Source of the DNA: Serratia nevei
Lineage (GTDB): Bacteria > Pseudomonadota > Gammaproteobacteria > Enterobacterales > Enterobacteriaceae
NCBI RefSeq assembly: GCF_024160145.1
Contig: NZ_JAMYWQ010000020.1
Coordinates: 30,518 to 94,517, forward strand
DNA length: 64,000 nucleotides
Direction: 5' to 3'
The position numbers were made by a program, and so were the translations under genes. Shown here one piece after another: positions 7,672 through 18,400 of this stretch (its first letter is position 1; each line of letters begins with the position of its first letter). Below the pieces are notes generated by a model, which did no database searches, was not told the DNA's origin, and saw only the letters and a program-made list of their open reading frames with translations.

Positions 7672-9804
7672 TTACGTGTTAGGTGCGTGTGTCTCTAAAA
7701 TCGGATAATTGACCTTGGCGCTTGAGTTCCCTTGCCAACGCTGCCCAATGTATGTGCCAATATCGACAGTGCCGCCCTCAATGCGCGGCGCACCGCCAGT
7801 GACGCGCAGCGACATGAATGTCCTATTCTCAGTCTCAGCATCACCGCGCAAAATGACGGGGTTGTTGATGCCCAGAGTTGGGTGCTGGTTTACAACAACT
7901 GCCCCCAGGGCTGGCTTAGCTCCTGGGGTGACTTCAACACCGACCGCGATAATATTGTCCTGATGAATTTCCTTGATGGTGGCATCTGCACTGATGAGCA
8001 GTGCAGTACGCGTGTGTGTCGCATCGCCAGCAGAGGAGATATAGATTCCATCGATATAACACCGGCTCAGGATGCGCGCGACATAAAGCCCAGCGACATA
8101 TGTGCTGTTGAAATTACCGATAGTGACTTTCCCGATGCGAATGCCAGGCATAGCGACATAGATTTCATCGTTTTTATTCACGTTCTCGAATGCTGATACA
8201 TTGCCGATAGAGCAGTTTTTCTGCGTGCCGGATGCGACCAGCGTAAACTGGCCGTAGGGGCTTTTCTTCTGCAGCGTGACGTTGCCGATGTGGCAACCTT
8301 CGGATTTATCGTGCATCTGGACGCCATTGTGGTAATAGTCCGCTTTTACCTCGCCAATACGGTTGTTTTTGCCTGACATATAAACCACCCACGCGCCGCC
8401 TGCGGGTAAATGCGTACGGCTTTCATCAACGAATGAACCACTATCAACGCTGTGAACATAATTGTTCTCGCCGTTCATAATGATGCCGCCGCTGCCGTGC
8501 TTTTTGCAGCGAATATTACCGAATATGTTGCCGACAGCATTATCGCCATCTTGTGCGAACGCCAGCGGCGACCCCCCCGGAGTATTATCGCCATCTGGGT
8601 GCCCCAGCGGTAATACGCCAGACTCCTCGAATGATATATCGCCAAAAACCCCCTCGTAGGATTTACACAGCACTGAGTCACCGCCCGTAACGCCACCGAC
8701 AATGGCTCCGCCACGGTTATTCTTTCCAAAAATCACCAGAGCATTATCACGACAGTCCGTCGTGTAATTATCGAAATACGTGCTATCTCCCAGCATCACG
8801 ACAGAATCACAAAACCCCGTAAAATGGCAGCCGATGACGCTGCCATTGAACGTTCGAGCGAATGATGAACGCATCACATCACCGTATTTACTCATCCGGG
8901 TCGCCGCATTCCACGCGGTGATATTTTTAAACTCAGTGTTATAAATACCTAGTGGGTTATACAGTGACGGGTTTTCCGTATTACTCGCATCAGTCAAAAA
9001 CGCATGGTCATTGTGGTCAAAATAAATCTTGCAGCCGTTCCCCTCGACGGTGACTTTCGCATCTGAATATTTACGGACAACGGATGAGGTCACGCGATAT
9101 TTTTTCTGTGGGTGGCAGATGACGTGAACATTCATCGCCAGCGCGTTGCGCCAGGCGACGGTATCATCAGTAACGCCGTCGCCTTTTGCACCGTGGGCCT
9201 CCGGCGTTGTATGCATGACGAGTTGGGTTAGATGGTCGAGGTATGCGCCGACCGTGGTCTCATGAAAACCAGACAGATAAGCCCCGTTAGGGCCGCTTAG
9301 CGTCGTGAAAACCTCGTCTTTAATACGCACACCCATTTCATCGACATATTTCTTGCTGGCGATAACGATAGAATCATCAACAACCAGTTCGAGAATGGCC
9401 GCATTATCAATATCCAGAATAGCCTGGATAATGATTTGTTTGCCTGTTCCTGACGTCAGCAGCGATTTATAGGTGTCATCAATACTGCCTACGGCAATCA
9501 GCACGTTATTGCTGTTAAACACCCCCCATTCGCGAATATACCAGCCACCGACATTGGTCGGCACAATGCCCTCAATAACCACCTGTGCCGCGTTATGTTC
9601 ATTGAGGAATATGTCGTTAATTGTTCCTCGCCATTGTTCACCGACTAATGCAGTCTGGTCTTCTGTCGGTTCATATTGCTGACCGCCACCGTCACCGACA
9701 GCCAACGTAAACTCTATTCCCACAACCGGCGTCCCAGTCGCAATTGCCTGGGCAAAATATTCCGCACCCGCTGTAGTTAAGATTGAGTGATGTTGAGTTT
9801 CCAT
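7672..9804 (-). CDS. tailspike with pectate-lyase-type beta-helix
   Basis: This 710-residue protein has two parts. Residues 1-160 resemble the DUF3751 tail-collar/fibre N-terminus (HHSILTTAGAEYFAQAIATG, GWYIREWGVFN). From about residue 198 the stretch AHGAKGDGVTDDTVAWRNAL is the classic start of a pectate_lyase_3 right-handed beta-helix, followed by many GN/GNI turns. Proteins of this design bind and often cleave surface polysaccharide, so it probably sets host range on capsule or O-antigen. Catalytic residues cannot be assigned by eye. Confidence 0.85.
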   Translation of the reverse strand: METQHHSILTTAGAEYFAQAIATGTPVVGIEFTLAVGDGGGQQYEPTEDQTALVGEQWRGTINDIFLNEHNAAQVVIEGIVPTNVGGWYIREWGVFNSNNVLIAVGSIDDTYKSLLTSGTGKQIIIQAILDIDNAAILELVVDDSIVIASKKYVDEMGVRIKDEVFTTLSGPNGAYLSGFHETTVGAYLDHLTQLVMHTTPEAHGAKGDGVTDDTVAWRNALAMNVHVICHPQKKYRVTSSVVRKYSDAKVTVEGNGCKIYFDHNDHAFLTDASNTENPSLYNPLGIYNTEFKNITAWNAATRMSKYGDVMRSSFARTFNGSVIGCHFTGFCDSVVMLGDSTYFDNYTTDCRDNALVIFGKNNRGGAIVGGVTGGDSVLCKSYEGVFGDISFEESGVLPLGHPDGDNTPGGSPLAFAQDGDNAVGNIFGNIRCKKHGSGGIIMNGENNYVHSVDSGSFVDESRTHLPAGGAWVVYMSGKNNRIGEVKADYYHNGVQMHDKSEGCHIGNVTLQKKSPYGQFTLVASGTQKNCSIGNVSAFENVNKNDEIYVAMPGIRIGKVTIGNFNSTYVAGLYVARILSRCYIDGIYISSAGDATHTRTALLISADATIKEIHQDNIIAVGVEVTPGAKPALGAVVVNQHPTLGINNPVILRGDAETENRTFMSLRVTGGAPRIEGGTVDIGTYIGQRWQGNSSAKVNYPILETHAPNT

Positions 9805-9809
9805 AGCAA

Positions 9810-10643
9810 TTATTCTCTGTTGCGCGGCTTAGGATAGGCAGTAATAAATTCACCGCTTATCGACCCGGTGTTATAAATCATATCTGTCTGCGTGCTGACT
9901 TCAGCTTCAATCTGAGCGATATTCGCCACCCGCCCAAATCGACCCAGGGCATCATCTGCAGAGCGAGACGAATCCAGCATCAGTGCGGCGTTTGTTTCCA
10001 ATCCAGCCAGAGAGGTGCTGGTGTTTATCAGCGCCATTGCTGAAATAGGTTCGAACTCGAGTTTATAGAGCTCGAGCAACACCGGCACACCGTTCTCTGC
10101 CAGGTTTATGCCCTCATAACGTAATGCCAGCTGCTCTGGTTTTCTCGTATACAGCGCGGTGTTTGTATTTCCCGCGTAGGTATAAAAAACGGTAACGACG
10201 GGAATTCTAGGCGTTGTTAAAAAATCAATTGCACCGAAAACTTTATCAACGACATAGTCAACGCCGTCTTTCAGACCCTCAATCGTCATACGGCGAATGT
10301 TCGGATGTCGAACAGAATAACGCCCTCCTGCGACGACATTCGTTAATTGTTCCGTCTCTCGCCCCGACTCTGCTGAAATGATATTTCCCAGCAGTATGAC
10401 GGCTAAATTTTCCGGGCTATGCTCATGCCAAATGGCGGAGACAGAGCCAGATTGTTCGATTATGTGGTACTGCGAAATTGCAAGTTGGCCACCGCAGGAC
10501 TGCTTCCTGAATTTTCTGTCAACGACCAGCGAAACAGTGAGGCTGGAGACATCACCAACCCAACGCCAATTCAGCGATGAGCCATCATTGATGCGGCGTG
10601 CGAGATAAACTTTGCCCTGGCCATAATAGTACGTTTCATTCAT
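9810..10643 (-). CDS. second tail-tube-like protein, paralogue of the major tail protein
   Basis: This 277-residue protein closely resembles the 250-residue product at 19319-20071. Both share the opening ETYYYGQGKVxLARR, then W(V/I)GDVS, W-HE-S-ENLA and L-R-EGINLAE. It sits next to the tailspike, far from the usual tail-tube position, and has about 30 extra C-terminal residues. It may cap the tube, act as a spike adaptor, or serve as an alternative tube subunit. The duplication is seen; the role is inferred. It overlaps the upstream tip gene by 4 bp. Confidence 0.8.
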   Translation of the reverse strand: MNETYYYGQGKVYLARRINDGSSLNWRWVGDVSSLTVSLVVDRKFRKQSCGGQLAISQYHIIEQSGSVSAIWHEHSPENLAVILLGNIISAESGRETEQLTNVVAGGRYSVRHPNIRRMTIEGLKDGVDYVVDKVFGAIDFLTTPRIPVVTVFYTYAGNTNTALYTRKPEQLALRYEGINLAENGVPVLLELYKLEFEPISAMALINTSTSLAGLETNAALMLDSSRSADDALGRFGRVANIAQIEAEVSTQTDMIYNTGSISGEFITAYPKPRNRE

Positions 10644-12964
10644 TTGGCGGTACTCCGCTCGCCCGTTTTAGACGATATTTTGCCCTCGTTCAAAACGACG
10701 GGTTCGATAATCGGCGGGACGTAATATCCGCGAGGTAATGTCGCCTGGTAGCTGTAGAGCGATTCTATGCCGTCACGTTTACTGTGGAGTGTCAGAATAT
10801 GCACAGCGCCACGGATAATAATGCCGCCATTGACATACGGTAACTCAATATCGGGCTGTGTCGTTTCATTCGCCCACACGATCTCTCCGGTCTCCTGATT
10901 GGTCAGTGTTACCACATACAGAACGCCAGGCTCAGGGCCGATACTGCTTTCAGTGCAATCAACCAGGCGGTCAGCCTGCAGAACGCGGTCGCGATGAGAG
11001 AACGTGAGAGTATAGCTCGATGATTTGCTGACATGCCCCGGATACGGTTCGCCATTGATGCGAATATTCCCCGGCAAATAGGGCCGAGCCTGACGCTGTT
11101 GCAGCGTGATGGATTCAATCGGCGCCTGGTCTGGGGGCAGCGTCTCGCTACTGGTTCGCGTAAGCAGTTTGACCTGCGCTGTTTCGCCGCCGAGATATTC
11201 GACGCCATCAGACTCCAGTGCATCGCGGTAAAACCAAATGCGGGCACCGGCCGCGTGCTCAATAGGTAAAGTATCGGCACAACCGCGACCAACGACAATC
11301 TGGCCAGTGGCTGAATCGACCTGGTCAACACGCACTATTTCGTCACCGATGAGAACGCCATCACCCGGAACCGGCATTAATAACGCTGAAATTGACAGAT
11401 TAACGTCCAGTGCATCGACGCTGGCCAGTAAATTGCCAGCCGGAGTCCAGTCTCCCTGGCCGCGCGAGGTAAAATCTGCACCCGCAGCGCGACTCTGAAT
11501 TTGATAGTTGATAGAGAGAGACGTTGGTGCGGTGGCCATAATGCCCACATAGCCCGATTCGGGCTTGATGTATGCCAGTACCGATTCTGACAACGTGTTG
11601 GCCAGTACCGCGTAGGGCAACTCAATCAGCTGCGTATCAGTGACCGGTTGTGCGCTCATATCAGGCGGTACCCATCCGCCAGGCTGCTCCCCGGAGCTGT
11701 ACAATGTGGATGCCAGGCCGAACACATCCTGCACCACGGTGATTTTCAGAGTACCATCGTCGCCTTCGCTGATCTGGCCAACACGCAGCACCATATTCGC
11801 GATATTGCGGTCGGGCAGGCTCACACGGAATACGCCGCCTGGCTTCAAAATGCCGCCACGCCGGTCAAAATTGATTACCAGACGCGTTAAGCCCGACGTG
11901 CCCATTTCCAGGTTGCGCTGCGCCACGCGAGCACCCAGCTCATGGGTCGGAATTGCGCGGTACTCGACCGTGCTGCTGATAAGCCCCACGGCCTGAATCG
12001 ACCCCAGATTTTGCGCCTTGACCTCGCCATCGCTGTTGGTAACCGGATCGTGATAGGTCACGACTACTTCATTCGGTGCCGTGTCTGCGCTGCTGCTGTC
12101 ATCGTCCTGTACGCTGATGATGCCGTTGTCATACGTGAACAGCGGCAGGTCGTCGACCACATAATCGTCGCGCAACAGCTTCAGCGCCATCTTGCCGGTC
12201 TCGAGGTCGCCATATTGCACAGCACCGATGTGATCGAGCACCTGCTGTACAAACGTGTCCAGGCTGTCCTGGCGGTTATAACGGAAACAGAGGCCAAACT
12301 TCTCGTCGTAGAGACGGTCAGCAGCAATACGGTAACTGTCGAGGTCCAGATCATCGGCCAGCGACAAACCGCGTCCCCAATCCCGATTCGTTGCGCATTC
12401 GACCAAAATATGCGCCGGGTTCATCGCGTGAATACGGCGCAGATTCGCGATCTGCTCCGGGGAGAGCGTCGACTCGTCATCGAGCTGGCCAACTGTGTTC
12501 TCCAGCAGGATCAGCATTTTCTCCGGATACCAGGCAGCGTTGTTATCCCAACCAGCGGTCGTGCGCCGCACGCGAAACGACCACGGTTTCGGGCTGGCGC
12601 TGTAGCAACTGACCAACCCAGAAAAAAATGTCGTCACCACGCCGCGAAAGCCCGGCACCAACCCTGTCAACAGATTCAGCAGTGACGGGGGCGGTACCTG
12701 GTCCGGGCCGCCCATGAGCACATCGAGCGTGCCCTGGATGCCACCTTCGCCCCCCGTATCCTCCCCGCCAAACAGGTTAGGCTGGTCGATATAGATGGAG
12801 GTATTTCCCGAAAGTTGCCCCTCAGTGCCTGCGAAAACGGTCTTTTTATCGGCGCTGATTGCGACGATCTCGTTAACCGGGCCACGTCCCAACCCGGAGT
12901 GAATATCCCATGAGTATCGGTAGCCGACAGTGACTTTTTTTGACCCTTTACCGCCGCCACCCAT
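10640..12964 (-). CDS. tail tip attachment protein (J-like)
   Basis: This 774-residue protein begins MGGGGKGSKKVTVGYRYSWD, followed by the membrane-interacting style segment of tip proteins and tail-hub-like domains, with a fibronectin-like C-terminus. Its position between the DUF2163-type hub gene cluster and the tailspike fits the central tip protein of GTA/D3112-like siphophages. Its length is typical. It overlaps the paralogous tail protein downstream by 4 bp. Confidence 0.8.
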   Translation of the reverse strand: MGGGGKGSKKVTVGYRYSWDIHSGLGRGPVNEIVAISADKKTVFAGTEGQLSGNTSIYIDQPNLFGGEDTGGEGGIQGTLDVLMGGPDQVPPPSLLNLLTGLVPGFRGVVTTFFSGLVSCYSASPKPWSFRVRRTTAGWDNNAAWYPEKMLILLENTVGQLDDESTLSPEQIANLRRIHAMNPAHILVECATNRDWGRGLSLADDLDLDSYRIAADRLYDEKFGLCFRYNRQDSLDTFVQQVLDHIGAVQYGDLETGKMALKLLRDDYVVDDLPLFTYDNGIISVQDDDSSSADTAPNEVVVTYHDPVTNSDGEVKAQNLGSIQAVGLISSTVEYRAIPTHELGARVAQRNLEMGTSGLTRLVINFDRRGGILKPGGVFRVSLPDRNIANMVLRVGQISEGDDGTLKITVVQDVFGLASTLYSSGEQPGGWVPPDMSAQPVTDTQLIELPYAVLANTLSESVLAYIKPESGYVGIMATAPTSLSINYQIQSRAAGADFTSRGQGDWTPAGNLLASVDALDVNLSISALLMPVPGDGVLIGDEIVRVDQVDSATGQIVVGRGCADTLPIEHAAGARIWFYRDALESDGVEYLGGETAQVKLLTRTSSETLPPDQAPIESITLQQRQARPYLPGNIRINGEPYPGHVSKSSSYTLTFSHRDRVLQADRLVDCTESSIGPEPGVLYVVTLTNQETGEIVWANETTQPDIELPYVNGGIIIRGAVHILTLHSKRDGIESLYSYQATLPRGYYVPPIIEPVVLNEGKISSKTGERSTAK

Positions 12965-13162
12965 TTATTGATCCTCCTCGTTTTTTTCCGCCAGGCGGAC
13001 GATGTTGATTGCCAGCGCATCCCCGGTTGCCAGGAATTTTTCAGAGTCGATGCCACCTTCGCGGAGAAACGCCTCTAGATCCAGCTGGTAGCGAGCGAAG
13101 AAGGTCCTCAGGCCCCATGCGCAGCCGCCACCGGCGCGGATATGTTCCATCGTGATTTTCAT
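12965..13162 (-). CDS. small conserved tail-region protein
   Basis: This 65-residue protein (MKITMEHIRAGGGCAWGLRTFFARYQLDLEAFLREGG) abuts the tip gene. Short proteins of this form occur in the same position in B3-like phages. Its role is unknown, and the N-terminal GGGC is a notable feature. Confidence 0.7.
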   Translation of the reverse strand: MKITMEHIRAGGGCAWGLRTFFARYQLDLEAFLREGGIDSEKFLATGDALAINIVRLAEKNEEDQ

Positions 13163-13171
13163 AATGCGCTC

Positions 13172-13405
13172 CTATTTTTTGATGGCGTCATAGCGGTAGT
13201 TGCCGTAACCGAGCACGAACCAATCATCGGTCCAGCAGTCGCCGAAAAATACACACTGTGGCGTGCCTTCGGTCGGTTGCGGCAACTGCCAACTTTCTTC
13301 CGTCGCCGCTTCCGGCGTGTTGTTTTTCGGCCGAGGGGCCAGTGCCTGGTTAACCAGGTATGACGCGACGATGACCGCGACATATTTGGCGATGGCGAAC
13401 CACAC
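13172..13405 (-). CDS. small tail-region protein with N-terminal membrane segment
   Basis: This 77-residue protein has one hydrophobic segment (residues 1-22, MWFAIAKYVAVIVASYLV) and a polar C-terminus with two Cys (CVFFGDC). It lies between the hub and tip genes. It could be a tip cofactor that inserts in the host envelope; this is inferred from position only. Confidence 0.6.
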   Translation of the reverse strand: MWFAIAKYVAVIVASYLVNQALAPRPKNNTPEAATEESWQLPQPTEGTPQCVFFGDCWTDDWFVLGYGNYRYDAIKK

Positions 13406-13414
13406 GATGACCTC

Positions 13415-14230
13415 CTAGAACAATTTGATGATTTGATACGGGGATTTACCCGGCATGTGCGGCATGCCCCCGTAGTTCAGGTGATTGCCGAATTTGCTGT
13501 CGCACTGGGCAATCGTGCGGTTGCAGCCCGGATACAGCGTCACCACCTGGCCAACGGCAAAACCGGCTGAGCCGCCGAACAGGTTCATCTGCTTGCCGTT
13601 TTGCGCCCGCAGGCCGCGCAGCTCAGTGACGCCATCCACGGCCCACTCGACATAGCCGCCGGAGAACCAATCGGACGCCGTGCCTTCGGGCAGATTGACC
13701 GTGATACTGACGCCATCCATCGCAATCACGACCAGCCCGCCGACACCGAACGCCAGCGGATCAACTTTGCAGTTGTGGTCATACAGCGCGTATGGGCAGG
13801 CGCGGCCGTAAGTCAGGCGTAGGCCGACGCGGGAAAACGTGCTGGCCAAGCTGGAGGTCATCAGTTTGGTGCGTTCGATAGCCTCACGCTTGGCCTCGGT
13901 CACCGTACCCACCCAGACCGTGCGAAACTCAGCTGCAGCATCTTCCGCATGTAGCCGATAAACGCGGATGCGTACCGGGCTGGAGGGCGGAACACCACGG
14001 AACAGCATGGCGACGGCGTTATTGGCAGGCACGGTGATATCCATGCCGTCGCCGTTCCCGGCGCTGAGTCCGCTGTCGCTGATGGCCACGGCCTGCCAGT
14101 CGACATTTGCGAAATGAATGTCGCGATCGGCGTTGGTGTAGCGGTAATGCACCGCACCGCCGCGAATAAACTCGTACAGGGTCAGCGGCTGGCCATTGGC
14201 AACCGAATATTCGTACTCACTCCAGCTCAT
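13415..14230 (-). CDS. tail hub protein, DUF2163/BR0599 family
   Basis: This 271-residue protein has the BR0599 C-terminal signature with spaced cysteines: GRACPYALYDHNCKVD, then YPGCNRTIAQCDSKFGN and the ending GGMPHMPGKSPYQ. In the Rhodobacter gene-transfer agent the homologous hub binds an iron-sulfur cluster, so the four cysteines here may do the same. The ATG at 14230 is 6 nt after GGAG; a GTG lies one codon upstream. It overlaps the next gene upstream by 14 bp. Confidence 0.82.
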   Translation of the reverse strand: MSWSEYEYSVANGQPLTLYEFIRGGAVHYRYTNADRDIHFANVDWQAVAISDSGLSAGNGDGMDITVPANNAVAMLFRGVPPSSPVRIRVYRLHAEDAAAEFRTVWVGTVTEAKREAIERTKLMTSSLASTFSRVGLRLTYGRACPYALYDHNCKVDPLAFGVGGLVVIAMDGVSITVNLPEGTASDWFSGGYVEWAVDGVTELRGLRAQNGKQMNLFGGSAGFAVGQVVTLYPGCNRTIAQCDSKFGNHLNYGGMPHMPGKSPYQIIKLF

Positions 14231-15401
14231 CACGAACTCCTATAAATGAGGTGGCCACGCTGGCGAAACCGTCAGCGTCAGTGGTGTGCTGCCAGGCCAC
14301 TGAATCGTTGTTTTGCCTGGCGAACGTCATAAACGACACGCTGGCGATTTGGCGCTGCGGGACGGTGACCGACTCGCCATCCAGTGCCAGCAGTTCTGCC
14401 TGGCCGCTGATGGCCACGCCAGTCAGTCGCCGGTACAGCGTGCGGCCATCGGCCAGCAAGATGCGCAGATCACGCCGCCCAGGTACGACGCCCATCTCGC
14501 TGAGCCCGCAGCGGATCACCGGCAGTGTGTTTCCGGCCAGCGCGCCCGCCGGGGTCAGATCGTCATTCTGGCTCGGCACCCACAACGCGCGCTGTCGGCC
14601 GCGCAGGTAGTACATCAGCTGGCGCAGCGCGAATTGCTCGCTGCGGCCCATCAGCGACCATGTGTGGCGCTGCAGATAGAATGGGCGGCGCGCAGTGTCC
14701 AACCTGGCCGGGATACCGCTGCCGTTATCCAGCTCGATCATCAGGCGCTGATATGCGCCGGTCAGGTTTTCGGACCAGTCTGCCTCCGGTTCCAGCACCG
14801 GATGGCCACGGTAAAGCGCAAGACGGGTTGCTGCCGAGAATGGGTTATGTTCGGCGATGCGAAAACGCACCTGGGCGCTGGCCAGGCCACCGGTGATGCG
14901 GGTGAACGCAGGAGGGGCAGTCAGCACTGCAGGGCGCACGGGGTACACCGCTGTACCTGCCTGCCAGCCCGCTGCCAGCGGCTGGGACAGGGTCAGCGAA
15001 TCAGCACCGATCGCGCTGACGGTTACCAGCGCGGCAGGTGACGCGATAGCCTCGGCATTTTTCAGCAACACCGTTCCACCCACTGAAAAATCGCGGCCGC
15101 GCGTATCGACTAGCAGCTCAGAGGCTCCGGCGGTGACCGAAGCCTGCAACTCGGCCACATCCGGGAAGACCGGCATTGCCCAGGCACTGCCGCCAGCCTG
15201 CCACACTGCGTTCTCCAGCCACTGGCGGTCGACGTCACCCGCCAGGATGCCGAACTCAAACATACGGCGCGGCGACAACCGGCGAGAAATACGCTGCTCG
15301 GCACCGCTCGGCGACTGCAATACGTCGGTTTTCCACTCGAGCGTCTCGGTGATACCGCCGGTCCAGTCGGGCTCCATCAGCCAGGGAAATAATGCCGCCA
15401 T
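14217..15401 (-). CDS. distal tail protein
   Basis: This 394-residue protein begins MAALFPWLMEPDWTGGITET and lies between the tape measure and the DUF2163 hub, the place of the distal tail protein in GTA/D3112-type tails. Motifs QRISRRLSPRRMFEF and RPFYLQRHTWSLMGRSEQF recall tail-tip beta-sandwich proteins. The start overlaps the tape-measure stop (ATGA). Confidence 0.75.
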   Translation of the reverse strand: MAALFPWLMEPDWTGGITETLEWKTDVLQSPSGAEQRISRRLSPRRMFEFGILAGDVDRQWLENAVWQAGGSAWAMPVFPDVAELQASVTAGASELLVDTRGRDFSVGGTVLLKNAEAIASPAALVTVSAIGADSLTLSQPLAAGWQAGTAVYPVRPAVLTAPPAFTRITGGLASAQVRFRIAEHNPFSAATRLALYRGHPVLEPEADWSENLTGAYQRLMIELDNGSGIPARLDTARRPFYLQRHTWSLMGRSEQFALRQLMYYLRGRQRALWVPSQNDDLTPAGALAGNTLPVIRCGLSEMGVVPGRRDLRILLADGRTLYRRLTGVAISGQAELLALDGESVTVPQRQIASVSFMTFARQNNDSVAWQHTTDADGFASVATSFIGVRDELE

Positions 15402-18400
15402 TATTTCACCCCCAGCATTTGCTTGAGAGTTGGAACGTTGGCGCGCAGCACAGTCATGACGCTACGTTCACCCTCTACCGTCCCGATCCCCTTGGTGAAG
15501 GCATCGACGGCATCGAGTACCAGCGTCTGCTGCAGTGGTTGCAGCATGGCCGGTCCGGCAGATGGGCTCGCTAACGAGGTATCCGGTACCGAACTCGGTG
15601 CACTGGCGACGGGGGCGGGTAACCCGGCCAATCCGCCGGTCGCATGCCGGGCGCGTGGCAAATACCCCTCCAGCGCCGCCATGCCGTGGCGGTTAAAGAG
15701 ATGCAGAAAATCCAGCGCACCGGGTTGTTGTACGACTGCAGCGCGGGTGACGAACTCGTAATCGGACAGCATCGCGGGGATTGAGTCGCTGGTTGTGGTA
15801 CCAGGGCCGCGAATGTGGCCACCGTCTGCAGCAAACAAACTGCCCAGCACGCCGCCCATCCCGCCAGACGAACCGACCAGGCTTGAAGTGGCCATCTGCG
15901 CCAGCTGCTGCGCGGCGATTTGCGCCATGCTGTTGATGATTGTCAGCGCCAGGTTCTTCACTGCATCGCTCAGGCTCATGGTGCCTTTGGCCAACCCCAT
16001 CAGCGAGCTCTCGATACCGCTCTGCAGGCCGTCACGAAATGCGATCGTCAGCTCATTACCTGCCTGGTTGAGCTTATCCAGCTGCAGTTCGAGCTGGCGG
16101 ATCATGTCGCGGACTTTCTCACCGGCTTCGCCTGGCGCGTTAGCCATCTCTTTCAGTTGCGGCAGATAGCCCTTGACCTTGTCGCCGACCTCCTGATGCA
16201 GTTCGACCAGGCGCTGGCGCCCCTGGATTTCATTCAGCAGGCCGCCCTGGACTTGCGCCTGGATACTGGTTTCCTGCTGGGCCTGGTAGGCGAACAGATC
16301 ATCCAGTTGCTTCTTCAGATCATCGACGCGGATTTTGGTCTCGGCCACCGGCAACAGCTGGTCCAGCAGGCTGAGTCCCTTCGTGTTGCCGCTGGCTTCA
16401 AACTCGCGGCGCATATCGGCGAATCGGGATTGGGTCTCCAGCAAGCTGGCCCCGGCCGTATCGCCGGTGTCGCGCATGTACTGCAGCTGAAGCTGCAGGT
16501 TCTGGTTTTTGAATTCCTGGGCGGTGATGGCCGCGTTCGCTGCCTCGGCCTGTTTGCGCTGTTCGGCAGTCAGATTGCGTGTCGCGATTTCCTGGGCGCG
16601 CGTAGCGGCAGCTCCCTCGACACGCTTGGAAGCCTGCTTCTCCAGCTGTTCGACAAAGCGCTGGTTTTCGTTAAAGGATTTTTTCGCTTCTGCAGCATCT
16701 GACTTGGCTGACTTATTGGCAGCCGCCTGAGCATCAATTTGCTTGGCGAGAGCGCGAGCCTTATCTTGCTCGGCCTTGCTGGCATCTTTCAGCGAACCAT
16801 TGCTGATGTCGGCCTCAACGCGCGCCAGCTGGGTGAGCGCCTTTTTCTGGTTCAGCGTCTGCTGCAGCTGCTTGTTGTACTGCTCAGCTTTCTTACCGGA
16901 CTGATCAAGAGCTTTAACGTCGGTATCCCACTGGCCACCGGAAAAATTTTTGCCATCGGTTGAGGTAACACCCAGGTCTTGCAATTTGTCTCGACCACCT
17001 ACTGCCGCCCACATATGCGTATAGCGTTTTTTCAGCAAGTCCAGTGCATCAGCTTCTTTCTCTACAGCTGTGCGGTTGTTCGCCCAGGTCTTTTCAAGCT
17101 CTTTAGACGCGGCATTACTCTTGTCTTCAATTTGTTGACGCTTAGTCGCTTCTGCCGCAATTTTTTGTTGTGCTGCTGCTTCCGCCTCTAAAGCCGCGAG
17201 TCGGGCCTTTTTATCTCGCGCCCATTCGGAATACCCGCTTCCACGTAAAGCAATATCAATATCGTCACCAGAATTTGCCAGCTCAGCTTTGATAGCTTTA
17301 ATTTCTTTGGCTCTAGCTACTGCTGGATCGTCAAGGTTGAGCGCTGTACTAGTGCCACTTTTGAGTTCTTGCCAGGCACTAGCTGCCGCATTTTTTACAT
17401 CATCCCACCCACGAGCAACCCAATTCAGTTGCGTTTTAATCTCACCCAGGCGCTCAATCGCCGCTTTTTTGTATGCTTGAGATGCCAGCTCAATGGCGTC
17501 CTCTTTGCGCCCCTGGTCTTCCAGGGAGCGGATGCGCTGGTAGGTTTCGGAGTCCAACCAGTGATACTGCTCGCTGCTGTTGACCGCCCAGTCTGAGACG
17601 CTGTCGGTCATCTTGACGAACTGCGCAACCACCTGTTCGGCAGAGTCGCCGGTCAACTGCGCCATCGCCGAGGCGGCCCGCGAAACGGTGTCCAACGTCT
17701 CGCCGGTAAATTTGCCGCTGCTGACCAGGCCATTCAGGATGTCACGCACCTGGCTGTAGTTGCTACCGAGCTGGCCACCGGCCTGCGTCATCATCTCCAA
17801 CTGACCTGCGGTCACCCCTGCGTAGTTACCGGTCAGCTGAATGCTGTGATTGAATTCGTCCTGGTCGCGTAGCACGCTGGCTACCACCACACCAGCCCCG
17901 GCCACAGCGGCGATTGTGCCGCCGATCGCCAACGTGGTCGCACTGAACAGCGGCGGCAACATGCCGGTGCGGTTCCCCAGAGACAGGAGATTATTACTGG
18001 CATCGCGCCAGTTCCCATTCACCAACTGATGAGCGAGAACTCGAAGCTCTCGGCCAGCTGCCCTGGAATTTAACGAGAGTTTTTCAGTGCCGTCGGAGAT
18101 GAGATCTATCGCTTCACGCTGTGAGCCCAGCTTGCCCAGGTAATCGTTGAACGTACCGTCGTCAATGAGCCCGGCCTTGCGGGACTTGCGCAGTTGCGCT
18201 TCCTGGGCGTCGAGTTTGCCCAATGCTTTTGCCGTCGGATCAATGCTGCCGAGCAGGCTGTCGAGGTCTTTCTTCAACTTCTCGACTTCTTTACCATGCG
18301 CTTCCGCCGCCTTGGCTGCTGCTTCCTGAGCCTGAGCGGCTTTCTGCTCCTGCTGATACAGCGCATGGCCGCGCGCGCTTTGCGCGTTCTGCGCGGCGGT

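Noticed and set aside
11942..12685. 247-codon plus-strand frame within the tail tip gene
   Set aside because: Antisense to a well-supported structural gene; no recognisable domains.
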